Source: Rubellicoccus peritrichatus (GTDB lineage Bacteria; Verrucomicrobiota; Verrucomicrobiia; Opitutales; Cerasicoccaceae). From it: a stretch of DNA of 64,000 nt. The position numbers and the translations under genes were made by a program. The stretch lies in assembly GCF_033100135.1 (NCBI RefSeq), contig NZ_CP136920.1:2289001-2353000 (forward strand), read 5' to 3'. How positions within the stretch are numbered: the first letter of the stretch is position 1; every line of letters begins with the position of its first letter. The notes beneath the pieces are model-generated. The model had not been told where the DNA came from, ran no database searches, and saw nothing but the letters and a program-made list of their open reading frames with translations. Shown in pieces: positions 1 to 10,000 of this stretch.

Positions 1-1
1 C

Positions 2-1027
2 TTAAGCCCAGCCTGGCGTTATCCTTTTGATGCACGAAATCCTGTGCAGTCCAACCCGGTACAATTCCATTCGGCTATTTCTTCTTTCATTCAGAAGTCA
101 GGAGAGAAGCCGTTTTTCATTATGGCTAATGTGGCGGCGCCGCATCGTCCTTATCGCACGCATCTGAAACAGAACCCCGGCCAGGAACTGCCAGCGGCGG
201 ATACGATTGAAGTACCACCTTTCCTGCCTGATTTGCCTGGAGTGCGCCGTGATATGCAGGAGTATTATGCCTGTGTCGAAATCGCTGACGCATGTGCAGG
301 TGCCATTCTCGAAGCGCTTGAAGACTCAGGTGAACTCGATAATACTCTCGTCATCTTTACTTCTGATCAGGGAATGCCCATTCATCACGCCAAGGCCTCA
401 GCTTATCCGGCTGGTATTCAAATTCCTTTGGTTATTGCCGGGCCTGGAGTCAAGGGAGGGCGCGAAGTCGGGCTACCTGTTTCTCAAGTGGATTACGCTC
501 CAACGATACTCAATTACTGCAAAATTTCTGTGCCAGCCAACATGCAGGGACAAAGCCTTATGCCAGTGCTTGATGGAGGCGATTCTCTGCCGGGGCGCGA
601 GTATGTCTTTGCAGAGCACAACTCACATGGACCCGATCCACGCGAGTTTTTCCCTCAACGAGTAGTAACCGACGGCACGTGGTATTACATACTCAATCTT
701 GATCCGAGAAAGCCCCAGCGTTTGCCTGACGATTTGCGTGGGGTTGAGGTTTGGGGTAACTATGCTTATGCGGATATTCTTGCAGCGCAGGATACACATG
801 CTGAGCAAGCCCTGTTCCTGACTCAGTTTGACTCACCTCGTGCCAGGGAGCATCTTTATCGACTTGATCAAGATCCTTGGGGCGTAGACGATTTGGTAGG
901 TGATTCGATGGTTAGCAGTCAGTTGCGTAAGTTGCGCGAAGTTATGGAAAACTGGCGGCGCGAAACCAATGACATCAAACGAAGCCCTTTGGAGATACCA
1001 GAGCATGCGGTTACCGCAACGAATTGA
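2..1027 (+). CDS. Sulfatase, C-terminal part (5' end outside window)
   Basis: The reading frame is open to the left edge, so the start and the N-terminal half with the formylglycine site are not visible. A GTG at 44 is only an internal codon. The visible part has typical sulfatase core elements: a PFFIMANVAAPHRPY strand, then LVIFTSDQG, the second metal-binding strand, followed by a basic segment, and PLVIAGPG. The arrangement resembles the heparan N-sulfatase (SGSH-like) branch of the S1 family, which hydrolyses sulfate esters or sulfamates on glycans. The stop lies 15 bp before the next sulfatase on the same strand, so the two probably form an operon. The family is clear, the substrate is inference. 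Confidence 0.88.
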   Translation, partial: LSPAWRYPFDARNPVQSNPVQFHSAISSFIQKSGEKPFFIMANVAAPHRPYRTHLKQNPGQELPAADTIEVPPFLPDLPGVRRDMQEYYACVEIADACAGAILEALEDSGELDNTLVIFTSDQGMPIHHAKASAYPAGIQIPLVIAGPGVKGGREVGLPVSQVDYAPTILNYCKISVPANMQGQSLMPVLDGGDSLPGREYVFAEHNSHGPDPREFFPQRVVTDGTWYYILNLDPRKPQRLPDDLRGVEVWGNYAYADILAAQDTHAEQALFLTQFDSPRAREHLYRLDQDPWGVDDLVGDSMVSSQLRKLREVMENWRRETNDIKRSPLEIPEHAVTATN

Positions 1028-1042
1028 TGCGGATAAATTGTC

Positions 1043-2935
1043 ATGAGACGTAGCCTGTCCATCGTTATCGCAATTTTTGTTAGCGGTTGTTTTGGACCGG
1101 TTGTTTGGGGCATGGCGGAAGAGCAGCCCAATATCCTGCTCATAATGGCTGACGATTTGGGTTATGCTGATCTGGGTTGTTATGGTGGCGAGATCGACAC
1201 GCCCAATCTTGACCGTTTAGCAGAAAATGGTGTGCGCTTCAGTCACTTTAGGGTAACTCCCATGTGCACGACGACAAGGGTAGCACTCATGGCTGGGATG
1301 TCTTATCAAGCGGCAGGCGAGGGGAGTTATAAACATGCGATACCATTGCCAACCTTGTTGCAGGAAGCAGGTTACCGCACCATGATGACGGGTAAGTGGC
1401 ATGCGGGAAAAGCGGACCCGCGTTCGCCAGAGGTCTTTGATCGCTTTTTTGGTTTTCTCGGAGGGATGACTGATTGCTATGCAGGAGGGAATGATTGGTT
1501 CCTCGGGGAGGAACCATTTAATGACTTTGGTAGTGATTTCGACGCCACGACTGCCATAACCGACGAGGCTATTGTCTTTATGGATGAAGCGATCGATGAC
1601 GAAGAACCTTTCTTTATGTTCGTCTCTTACAATGCGCCTCATCATCCACTTCAGGCCAGGCGTGATACAGTTGAGAAATATCGCGGGCACTATGCCGATG
1701 GATACGAAGCTGTTCGTGAGGCTCGTTATGAACGTCAGCTTGAGATGGGCCTGGTGGATCCTGACTGGACTCCGTCGCCACCCGGTGTTGAAGTTCGTCG
1801 ATGGGATGACCTCCCGGAGGATAGGCGCGAGATTGAAGATTTTCGTATGGCTGCTTATGCAGCCATGGTAGACGAGATGGATGCCGGAATTGGTCGTCTA
1901 TTGGATCTTCTCAAAGAGTCTGGTCAATATGATGATACCCTCGTCATTTTCTTCTCAGACAATGGTGGCGATTATGGCAATGGTTCCATCCTGACTGATG
2001 AGAATCAGGTACCCTGGTTACCACATAACAACCCGACCAGCAGCAATGGTTGGGCCTGGGTTAAGAATACTCCTTTTGCGAATTATAAGCATGCCAGCCA
2101 CGAAGGTGCTTTAGCCGTGCCGATGATTGTACATTGGCCAAAGTATTTGGAGCAACCTGCTGGTGTCATTGAAGATGAGAGAATTGATGTGACGGACATT
2201 TATCCGACTCTGCTTGATGTCACTGGAGTATCTTATCCAGGGAAAGCAGCTGGGTTACGTCCACTCACAGGGTATTCATTTTTGCCAGTGCTGACCGATG
2301 ACGAAACCTTTAATGCACCACCACGCTTTCTGTGGTTTGCTCAATCACGCGCCTGGATTGAAGATGATATGAAAGTTGTGTCGCTTTATGGTGGTCCATG
2401 GCAGCTTTATGATATGAGAGCGGATCGGACTGAGCAGCATGACTTGTCGGATGAGCGTCCGAAGGAGACGGCACGCTTCGCGGATAAGTGGATGAACTAT
2501 GCGAAAAGTATTGGTATGCCGCGAACAAAGCGCTTGCCACCTAAGCCTGGGCAGCATGGTTGGGGTTATCATCGTTTGCGTATGTTCAGCCCTTTCCTTG
2601 TTGATACCTTTCCGGCTAACAGCCAACTGACAGCACCTGGCAGTCAGCGTTTGGAAATGAACTTCAGCAAACCAGTTAGTTTCAGCAAAACATCCGAGAA
2701 CTTTATCCAGCTTTATGAAGTTGGAGATGAAAAATACCCGGTTTGGACTGGTGATAGAAACGATGCAAAATTGAAAAACAAGAATACTGCTTTGGTTTTC
2801 GATGATGTGCCGAAGCTCAAACCGGATACCCAGTATTTTGTCCTCATCAAGCCTGGATCTTTTAAGGTCGGTGGACGTCCTGTTGGTGTTATTAATGATG
2901 GTGCATACTGGTGGCGCTTCCGCACCTCGGATTAG
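1043..2935 (+). CDS. Secreted sulfatase with C-terminal Ig-like domain
   Basis: A 630-residue S1-family sulfatase. Residues 1-24 form an export signal. VSGC at 13-16 also fits a lipobox, so it may be a lipoprotein. The metal-binding strand NILLIMADDLGYADLGCYGG is at about 30-49, and the formylglycine-site cysteine is C75 in CTTTR. The usual proline or alanine two residues after the cysteine is threonine here, while the arginine is kept. A second metal site follows in VIFFSDNGGD. After about residue 515 there is an extra domain of roughly 100 residues (DTFPANSQL...YWWRFRTSD), resembling the SbsA-type Ig-like Big_5 fold seen behind many Opitutae sulfatases. It follows another sulfatase by 15 bp. 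Maturation would need the FGE encoded at 49.9 kb. Confidence 0.95.
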   Translation: MRRSLSIVIAIFVSGCFGPVVWGMAEEQPNILLIMADDLGYADLGCYGGEIDTPNLDRLAENGVRFSHFRVTPMCTTTRVALMAGMSYQAAGEGSYKHAIPLPTLLQEAGYRTMMTGKWHAGKADPRSPEVFDRFFGFLGGMTDCYAGGNDWFLGEEPFNDFGSDFDATTAITDEAIVFMDEAIDDEEPFFMFVSYNAPHHPLQARRDTVEKYRGHYADGYEAVREARYERQLEMGLVDPDWTPSPPGVEVRRWDDLPEDRREIEDFRMAAYAAMVDEMDAGIGRLLDLLKESGQYDDTLVIFFSDNGGDYGNGSILTDENQVPWLPHNNPTSSNGWAWVKNTPFANYKHASHEGALAVPMIVHWPKYLEQPAGVIEDERIDVTDIYPTLLDVTGVSYPGKAAGLRPLTGYSFLPVLTDDETFNAPPRFLWFAQSRAWIEDDMKVVSLYGGPWQLYDMRADRTEQHDLSDERPKETARFADKWMNYAKSIGMPRTKRLPPKPGQHGWGYHRLRMFSPFLVDTFPANSQLTAPGSQRLEMNFSKPVSFSKTSENFIQLYEVGDEKYPVWTGDRNDAKLKNKNTALVFDDVPKLKPDTQYFVLIKPGSFKVGGRPVGVINDGAYWWRFRTSD

Positions 2936-3054
2936 ATTGCATTTACTATGCAGGGAGCGCATGCGAGCTATGTTTGGCGCAGGGGCGTCGAAGCCTTATG
3001 TGGCATTGGTATTTTAAACATCAAATGATGCTTGTTCATAAATTTAGTAAACAA

Positions 3055-3085
3055 AAAGGTCCGACATTTTGCCGGACCTTTATTT
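3055..3085. terminator. Bidirectional intrinsic terminator
   Basis: A 9-bp perfect stem, AAAGGTCCG (3055-3063) with CGGACCTTT (3073-3081), encloses a 9-nt loop. Read on the minus strand it is followed by a T-rich tract (TTTTTGTTT), and on the plus strand by TATTT. It lies between the convergent sulfatase (ends 2935) and PEP-CTERM gene (ends 3108) and probably serves both. Confidence 0.8.
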
Positions 3086-3107
3086 GACAGAGTTGTTATG
3101 AAGGAGA

Positions 3108-3983
3108 TTACTTCTTCCATCGGCGGAAGGCTATGAAGCTGATTGCCAGGACGCTAAGTATGCCAGCGGCGTGAGAAGCTTCCGGCACTACCGTAATCTG
3201 TAAATCATCATAGCGGAAGTCAACAAGTCCACCAGCTGCACCTTGATTGGCTCTAACGCCAAGGAAGCGATTACCAGCATCACCACCTTCGAAATCAATC
3301 GCAAAAGGGGCGAGGGCAAGTTCATTGGAAGTTCCAATATTGAAGGTGGTGGTTGCCGTACCGGCACCCTCATTGACTAAAATATCTACAGTGAAAGCAG
3401 TGTTAACTGCGAAAGGGCTAATGCCTGTAATTGGGTCCGTCGCAGTTGTTGTTGTTCCGGATCCGTCCTGCCATTGAGTGACGTTGTTAGTGTCGCGATC
3501 TCTTAGGAGGATACCGTAATCTACACCCGCTGCATTAGGGCTGGTTGCAGTCGAAGCACCAGCAAGAAAGATTGACATCCAACGGTCTGTACCTGCGCCT
3601 GCTCCTGTGCTCATGTAGCCTGTGAAACTGATATTGTAGGTCAGGTTTTCCAGGGAAGTCCCGAAATTAGCATCCAAGGTTGCGCCTGCATTGCTGGCGG
3701 CCCCACCGTTGGTATTTGTGCGCAGTAACAAAAGGTCCACTGCGCCTAGTGGACCACCGGCTGTGACATTTAGAAGGGCACTGCCATTGTTTCCATTCGT
3801 CGTGTAGTTTGAGATCGTTGTGCCACCGCTCTGACGACCGTCATTGATCTCAAAATTGATGTCACCCGTGCCACTAGTCAGGCTGGTTTCATATGTATCT
3901 TGAAAAACCGTCTGTGCTCCAAGAGTTGGAGCCGTGATCACTACAGTAAGGAAGGCAGGTAGCTGTTTGAGGGATATTTTCAT
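3108..3983 (-). CDS. PEP-CTERM exported protein (paralogue of 4212-5081)
   Basis: A 291-residue protein with an N-terminal signal peptide (MKISLKQLPAFLTVVITAPTLGAQ) and a C-terminal sorting signal. The sorting signal is a variant PEP motif (VVPEAS), then a hydrophobic helix and a basic tail (FRRWKK). Such proteins are exported and handled by an exosortase, which is not in this window. The body has an all-beta, Gly/Thr-rich look with DIN, RQSGGTT and DYGILLRDRD segments that reappear in the divergent neighbour, so the two are paralogues. Role unknown, and a glycan-binding or matrix function is only a guess. A LacI-type operator-like palindrome sits about 25 bp upstream of the start codon. Confidence 0.85.
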   Translation of the reverse strand: MKISLKQLPAFLTVVITAPTLGAQTVFQDTYETSLTSGTGDINFEINDGRQSGGTTISNYTTNGNNGSALLNVTAGGPLGAVDLLLLRTNTNGGAASNAGATLDANFGTSLENLTYNISFTGYMSTGAGAGTDRWMSIFLAGASTATSPNAAGVDYGILLRDRDTNNVTQWQDGSGTTTTATDPITGISPFAVNTAFTVDILVNEGAGTATTTFNIGTSNELALAPFAIDFEGGDAGNRFLGVRANQGAAGGLVDFRYDDLQITVVPEASHAAGILSVLAISFIAFRRWKK

Positions 3984-4005
3984 ATCGATGAAGGGGGTTA
4001 ATTTT

Positions 4006-4019
4006 ATGAATCGATTCTT
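4006..4019. promoter_or_regulatory. LacI-type operator candidate, site 1
   Basis: ATGAATCGATTCTT matches the palindrome AAGAATCGATTCTT at 13 of 14 positions. It lies 23 bp upstream of the start codon of the minus-strand PEP-CTERM gene, where a bound repressor could block transcription. The same word occurs at three other regulatory positions in the first 13 kb, close to a LacI-family gene at 12635. Confidence 0.6.
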
Positions 4020-4162
4020 ATTGAAGCCATAAAATTCTAAATCGTCAATATCAAACTGCCTATTTGGAGCTCAATTTTATAATCTATTTCCTCCGCATCG
4101 GTAAGCTAAATTGTGATTTTTATACAAATTGGAGGTTTTTTTGTTGCTTTTCCTACAAGCTT

Positions 4163-4176
4163 AAGAATCCTTTCTT
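4163..4176. promoter_or_regulatory. LacI-type operator candidate, site 2 (degenerate)
   Basis: AAGAATCCTTTCTT matches the consensus palindrome at 12 of 14 positions, with both outer half-sites (AAGAA, TTCTT) intact. It is 36 bp upstream of the ATG at 4212 of the plus-strand PEP-CTERM gene. With site 1 it would give each divergent paralogue its own operator. Confidence 0.5.
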
Positions 4177-4211
4177 ATAAAGTTCTGAAAATAACTCAAA
4201 CCCCACATCTT

Positions 4212-5081
4212 ATGATTGATAAAAGAAAACTCGGCCTGACTGTTTTACTAGGCCTTAATGCCACACTTCTATCCGCCCAGACCACAGTTTTATATGATCC
4301 CTATGGGGATGGTTCGATTCCAAATAACTCGGATATCAACACGGACTTTGCTACACGACAATCAGGTACGACCACTTCGACTTACACGCATAATGGAGCC
4401 ACTTCCGGTACTCTCATATCAAATAGTGACGGGATTACTTCGAGCAACAACATGGCCAGGTTGCGTAACAATGAGCAGACAGGCGGAGCTTCGAATGGCT
4501 TTCTGAGTCTTGATACCGATTTTTCTGTTTTGGCAGGTTCCACATACACGATTTCTTTCGATTTCTTCTACAACCAACGGGCTACGGAATCTACAGATCA
4601 ATGGGTTTCTTTTGCGTTAGGTGACACTTCTCCTCAAGGAACTCCAGCAGCCGCAGCGGCAGATTTCGGAATACTCATGCGGCCTGATGGCGTAGGGGGC
4701 GCTAACGACAATCTGTCTCGCTTCTACCGGGATGGAGCAGCCATCACAGCTGATGATTTCAGTACGACCCCTTCTTACATTAGTTCTTATGTTACTTTTG
4801 TCGTCACTGTTGATGAAGCTGCAATAGGTGGACCTCTCATCTCTGTGACTGCTGGCGGCATAACAACGGTTGAAGATTTCTCAGTTGGTTTTGATTCAAG
4901 TAGCCGATACATTGCCTTTGGATCCCACTTGGGCCCCAATGCCAACACGCCGGCAACTGATTTTGCTGATCTCTACATTGATAATGTTACTCTTACGGTT
5001 ATACCAGAGCCTTCAGTCTATGCTTCTTTCTTGGGCCTGGGAGCCCTTTTGCTAATCGTAATGAGGCGCTACAGACAATAG
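4212..5081 (+). CDS. PEP-CTERM exported protein (paralogue of 3108-3983)
   Basis: A 289-residue protein. The ATG at 4212 is preferred over an upstream start at 4113 because a normal signal peptide (MIDKRKLGLTVLLGLNATLLSAQ) begins there and the 33 extra residues have no family support. The C terminus carries a canonical PEP-CTERM signal (VIPEPSVYASFLG..., hydrophobic helix, MRRYRQ). Shared segments with the divergent neighbour include DIN, RQSGTTTSTYT, a conserved NG, and DFGILMR, showing duplication followed by inversion. Exosortase substrate by family knowledge, molecular role unknown. Operator-like site 2 lies just upstream, so co-regulation with the LacI regulon is inferred. Confidence 0.86.
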   Translation: MIDKRKLGLTVLLGLNATLLSAQTTVLYDPYGDGSIPNNSDINTDFATRQSGTTTSTYTHNGATSGTLISNSDGITSSNNMARLRNNEQTGGASNGFLSLDTDFSVLAGSTYTISFDFFYNQRATESTDQWVSFALGDTSPQGTPAAAAADFGILMRPDGVGGANDNLSRFYRDGAAITADDFSTTPSYISSYVTFVVTVDEAAIGGPLISVTAGGITTVEDFSVGFDSSSRYIAFGSHLGPNANTPATDFADLYIDNVTLTVIPEPSVYASFLGLGALLLIVMRRYRQ

Positions 5082-5131
5082 GTTTATTGATTATAATAGT
5101 GCTTCTACATTTACTTATGTAGAGCTGTTTC

Positions 5132-5157
5132 AAGGCAGGCTATAGGCCTGCCTTTTT
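5132..5157 (+). terminator. Intrinsic terminator after PEP-CTERM gene
   Basis: A perfect 9-bp stem, AAGGCAGGC (5132-5140) with GCCTGCCTT (5146-5154), has a 5-nt loop and runs into five T residues. It is 50 bp downstream of the stop at 5081. Confidence 0.85.
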
Positions 5158-5345
5158 CATAACTTAATACAAGAGCTTAGCTGAGAGTATGCGAAGCAAA
5201 GTTGCTTTGAAGCTGAAAGATCTCTGCAAATATAGATTATGGGTTATGGCCATTTAGCTAAGTACGTTTTATTTGCATAAGATTCTGTCGGTATACAGTA
5301 GATAGGCATTAAGTCTGCTGATATCTTTAAAAGCTATCAGTGCTT

Positions 5346-5368
5346 CGATAGCACATATTCTGCTATCG
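5346..5368. terminator. Hairpin at the 3' end of sulfatase 3
   Basis: A perfect 8-bp inverted repeat, CGATAGCA (5346-5353) with TGCTATCG (5361-5368), overlaps the stop codon of the minus-strand sulfatase. The T-rich tail is better on the plus side (TTTATTTTTT), so its role as terminator of the sulfatase is uncertain. Confidence 0.4.
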
Positions 5369-6967
5369 TTTATTTTTTAATCTGTCTGGCATTGTAGTGG
5401 GAACATACTCGGCACCTCCTTCACGGTCGTCGCGCATGTCCTTAGTGGCAGTTACACTGCGCTTACTGTTGTAGGATCGCTTGGTTGTTTGCTTCCACCA
5501 GCGATTCCATTCTCGATCAAGGCTATAGGCGATAGCACTATTCTCATGCGATAGATCATTGGTTTCACTTCGATCTTCAGTTAGATTGTATAGCTCCCAC
5601 GGTTTTCCATCAACCGCCACTAACTTCCAATTTTCCGACCGAATCGCTCGATGATCAAAAAGCTGGAAGTAAATGAATTCGTGGGGCTGACGTTCTTCAC
5701 CTGCCAGAATCGGTAGAAGACTATAACCAGGCAATGGGGCAAGATTTTTATCCATTTCGGATAGTTCTGCTTCTTCAATGTTCGCCACTTCCATAAAGGT
5801 TGGTAGCAAATCAATAATGTGTGCTGTTTGTTCTGTGATATCGCCTGGAGACTCAATATTGTCTGACCACCAGACAATGCAGGGTGTCGCTATGCCGCCT
5901 TCGTGCTGGTTGCGTTTGTAGAGGCGAAATGGCGTATTGCTGACATTTGCCCAGGCTGTACCTATTTCCCAGTTTGAACGAGCGTCACCGGGGAGCAGGT
6001 TGCGCGCGAGCATGTTTGCATCAGTGCGGGAGAAAGGCGATCCACCGTTGTCACTCAAAAATACAACAAGTAAATCATTGTCTAAGTGGGCATTTTTTAA
6101 GTAGTCCATAAGACGTCCAATGTTTTGGTCCAAGCGATCGATCATGGCCGCGTATACTGCCATGCGCAGATCTTCAAGGTCTTGCTGCTCGGGGCTTAAA
6201 GAGTCCCAGTCCGGGATGTTATTGGGTTGGGGTGATAGTTTCGTTCCTGGCTTTATAATGCCGAGTTGCAGTAGACGTTCGTAACGTGATTTACGTATTT
6301 CATCCCAGCCTCTTAAGTACTTTCCGCGATACTTTGCAATGTCTTCATCCGGAGCCTGTAAGGGATTGTGTGGGGCATTGTATGCCAAGTATAGAAAGAA
6401 CGGTTTGTCGGGATCCTCTTCCTTAGAATTTTTAATGAACTCTATGGCATAATCGGTGAAAGCGTCGGTAGTATAAAACTCCGCATCGTTTGTGCTGAAC
6501 TTATCCCTGTCTAAATAGAAGGAAGGGTTCAATGGAGGGAAAAACGCACTGGCTCCACTCAAATGGCCGAAATAATGGTCGAAGCCCCGGTCCATTGGAT
6601 GTCCATCGAGATGCCACTTGCCGATAGCAAATGTGGTATAGTCTGCCTCTTGAAGCACCTCTCCGATTGTATGACCATGCTTGAGGCCTAGGCCGGTTTC
6701 CGGCCAGTAGCGCCCGGACATCAATGATGCTCGAGTGGGTTCGCACTTCGAAGCATTATAAAACTGTGTGAAGCGCAAACCTTCTGATGCAAGACGATCG
6801 AGATTCGGTGTCTCTATTTCACCGCCATAGCAACCGAGATCAGAGTAGCCCATATCATCGACTAGTATACAAATGATATCTGGGCGTTTTCCCTCGGTGT
6901 TCGGAGGAGTAGACCAGCAAATAGAAAGGCTGCACAGGAGAGATAACGTATAAAATAGGGGTCTCAT
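5363..6967 (-). CDS. Secreted sulfatase with canonical CxPxR site
   Basis: A 534-residue sulfatase. I start at the ATG at 6967 because a signal peptide begins there (MRPLFYTLSLLCSLSICWS), and a longer frame to 7015 would put a charged stretch before it. The first metal-binding strand (DIICILVDDMGYSDLGCYGG) is at 30-49. The formylglycine-site motif is C75-E-P-T-R79, matching CxPxR exactly, and VVFLSDNGGS is the second metal strand. It resembles the second sulfatase of the window (shared RYERLLQLGI and DLRMAVYAAMIDRLDQNIGRL-type segments) but lacks the C-terminal Ig-like domain. A perfect operator palindrome lies 55 bp upstream, shared with the divergent peptidase gene. Confidence 0.95.
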   Translation of the reverse strand: MRPLFYTLSLLCSLSICWSTPPNTEGKRPDIICILVDDMGYSDLGCYGGEIETPNLDRLASEGLRFTQFYNASKCEPTRASLMSGRYWPETGLGLKHGHTIGEVLQEADYTTFAIGKWHLDGHPMDRGFDHYFGHLSGASAFFPPLNPSFYLDRDKFSTNDAEFYTTDAFTDYAIEFIKNSKEEDPDKPFFLYLAYNAPHNPLQAPDEDIAKYRGKYLRGWDEIRKSRYERLLQLGIIKPGTKLSPQPNNIPDWDSLSPEQQDLEDLRMAVYAAMIDRLDQNIGRLMDYLKNAHLDNDLLVVFLSDNGGSPFSRTDANMLARNLLPGDARSNWEIGTAWANVSNTPFRLYKRNQHEGGIATPCIVWWSDNIESPGDITEQTAHIIDLLPTFMEVANIEEAELSEMDKNLAPLPGYSLLPILAGEERQPHEFIYFQLFDHRAIRSENWKLVAVDGKPWELYNLTEDRSETNDLSHENSAIAYSLDREWNRWWKQTTKRSYNSKRSVTATKDMRDDREGGAEYVPTTMPDRLKNKR

Positions 6968-7022
6968 TGTATCTTTCGAGGAGACTATCTTCCATTTGTC
7001 TTGACCTTTTTGCAATCCTAAA

Positions 7023-7036
7023 AAGAATCGATTCTT
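7023..7036. promoter_or_regulatory. LacI-type operator candidate, site 3 (perfect palindrome)
   Basis: AAGAATCGATTCTT, 14 of 14 symmetric. It sits in the 86-bp space between the divergent starts of sulfatase 3 (6967, minus) and the trypsin-like gene (7054, plus), so one bound dimer could control both. Confidence 0.7.
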
Positions 7037-7053
7037 GTAAGTTCTTGTTTTTC

Positions 7054-10000
7054 ATGTTTCCCCATCATATCTTACTTCATTTTTTTTCGACAATTGCCGT
7101 CGTACTTGTGATGGATTCACCGCTGAATGCTGTTCTTCGACATCCCGACATGTCTGATGGAGAAGCGATCGCATTAGGGGCTTTGCCACAGTTTGACAGT
7201 GGTGCATCGAGTAATGGCTGTAGCGCGGCGATGCTCAACAGCGAGTGGGCCGTAACTGCAGCACATTGCACAAGCCTTGCTGATGAGCAGCGTGTGACGC
7301 TATTCTATTCGAAAAATGGAGTGACTGAGTTTGTCTCTGGCACTGCCTATAGAACCGAGTCCGGAGATGGCGGTTACGATGATGTTGCTTTAATACACTT
7401 GGACACGCCGATTGAAATGGCTACCGCCTGGGTAGCACCCTATGATCGCTTTGATGAGTATGATCAACTCGGCTGGCAAACTGGTCGTGGGACGTCGGGT
7501 GCTCTTGGAGTTTCAGTCATAGGCTCTGACGGAGTCTACAGGGCCATGACGCAACGCATATTTTCTACAAAGCGAGAGTCAGACAATGGAGAGGGGAGTT
7601 CAATTATTCCTCAACATATCTTTTATAATTACAATGGCTCCCCTGAATCTACAAATCCCAACCAGTACACCACTCGATTTGAAGGAGGAACTGGTCCGGG
7701 TGATAGCGGTGGCTCCTTCTATGTTTATTCACGTGGTCGTTTTTTTACGGCTAGTGTCGTTAGTGGCCCAAGTGGAGATTCTAATAGTGACTATCGCAAT
7801 GGTCGATTAAGCACGCATGGCGATGCGATTCTGGCGCGTTCCGGTTTGGAGTTTGCCTATCCTCAAAACCTGGCACCTCGCGCTATCTGGGTGGCGGAGG
7901 ATTTAGTGGCAAGCCAGGCCAATCTCAGTGTGGTAACTTCATGGAGTGACCGTCTTGCAGAACTTTCCTGGTCAAACCAGACCGATGGTGGTGTGGGTGA
8001 ACCATTGCTGGTTCATGATGGGACGCCCACTGGCTTGGCTGCGGTGCGTTTTGATGGAGATGATGCTCTGGGGCTGTCGCTTGCAGAAAATCCATTTGCA
8101 GGCCAAACAGCTATCAGTGTCGCCATGGTGATTCGAACTGATGCGGTCGGCGAAGGTTTTCAAACCGATCCTTTTGGCACGACAGGCATTCTGGATGCCA
8201 GCAATGGGGATAATGCATGGGGACTTTCTTTTTCCCGCAATGGGCGTTACGGTTGGGCGATTGAGGCACAGGATGATTCGGTAACAACTCTATTTCGTCC
8301 AAAACCCGACAGCTCTTCTTATGGCGATGGCGAATGGCATGTTGCGGTAGCGACCTGGGACGGTTCAGAGATTCTAAATGATAATGCGGGGGATGATCGA
8401 AACATGAAACTCTTTGTTGATACGGTCGATAACATTCGAACGGGGCAGGGCGCATATCATTTTAACGTTGGGAGAGCTGCTTTATCTCTCCTGTTAGGCG
8501 ATAGTCAGACCAACACACTTGATGGTTTCAAAGGAGACATCGCCGAGTTACGTTTCTACAGCGGTGAATTGCAGATGCACGAAGTAGATCGTCTTCTTAA
8601 TAGCCTGCGCGCGCGTTATGTGGACGGACAGCTGGGTGTAGTCTTTGAACGTCCTTGGTCTAACCGTATTACTGTGGAAGCAGGACAAGGCCTTCTCACG
8701 CGTGGGCTACTCACTGGTGGAGCCACTAGCATGGAATGGACTGTTACTTCGGGGGCAGGTAACGTTAGCTTTACTGACAGCTTCTCACCTTCAACTGAAA
8801 TCACCTTTGATGCACTCGGCACTTATGTCCTGAATGCTTTATCTTACAGAGAATCGGCGGTAGGCATCACAGAATTAATTGTAGATGTCGTTGTGCCTGG
8901 TGAGGATGCGCCAACAATGACGGCTGAAAGTATTTCCGGTAGTTGGCTCTCGAGTGACATTGGCTCTGTTGGTATGGCTGGAAGTTTTTTTGAAAACAGT
9001 TCTGTTTATACTCTCAGTGCTGCGGGTGAAGGTGTTGGCATTGATGTTGGAGAAACTTACGATGAAGGACAATTTGTCTGGAAAGCATTAACAGGCGATT
9101 TCGACATAGTGGTGCGCCTCGACAGCGTGAATGCTTCCGGTGGTTTGCCTGAGGCAGGTTTGATGATCCGTGGTGGTGCCGGGCCAACTGATGCTGCGGG
9201 ATACATCGGTTATACTTCAGCCGGAACGTTGCGTGCACTTTTCCGAACTGATGGTGGTTACTATGCAGATCTGACGGAAGATACGACCCCAGGATTTACA
9301 CTGCCTGTTTACCTTAAGATTGAGCGGCGTAATGAGCAGGTATCCGTTTATCATTCAGTCGATGGCATAAGCTACAATTTGTTTGCCAGCAATCCAGAGC
9401 TTCGCTTGCCCGGTATTGTTCGGGCCGGAATGTTTGCTGCCAGTGGTGATGACACTGTTTCGGCATCAGCAACCTTTAGCGAAGTATCCCTGGAAGCTGT
9501 AAGTAGTTCGAAACTGAGCAGCCCCGTGTTTGAAGACTTTGATTATTCAACGGCCGAAATTGCGGTAGTTTCAAACTCCACTGGAGCGGATGAGCCTTGG
9601 CTGGATCTTGCTTTGAAATCAGGCCCTGTGAATCTGGATTTTACTGAAACTTATCGTGCTCAAAATGCAGTGCAGTTTGCTATTCCACCAGTGGGCGGTG
9701 ATTATACGCTGCGTTTGCTTGCGGATGATGGTTGTGGTATCAGCTTTTTACAGCGTAGTGCACCCATTCGTTTTAACCAACATTATGAATTCGATACTGA
9801 TGGTGATGCAGAAGGGTGGACTGGTAATAACATCGAAAACCTTACTATTAATGAAGGCATTTTGACTGCAACGGCCTCGACCAACGATCCGCAGATTAAT
9901 ATTAGTGGACTCAGTTTGGCCGGAAGTGGTTATACTCAGCTAGCCGTCCGTTTACGCTCAGCTCATGCTGGGGCGATTCAACTTTTTTGGTCACGTGTCG

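Noticed and set aside
2345-2962. 205-codon minus-strand frame opposite sulfatase 2
   Set aside because: Antisense shadow of a clear sulfatase gene.
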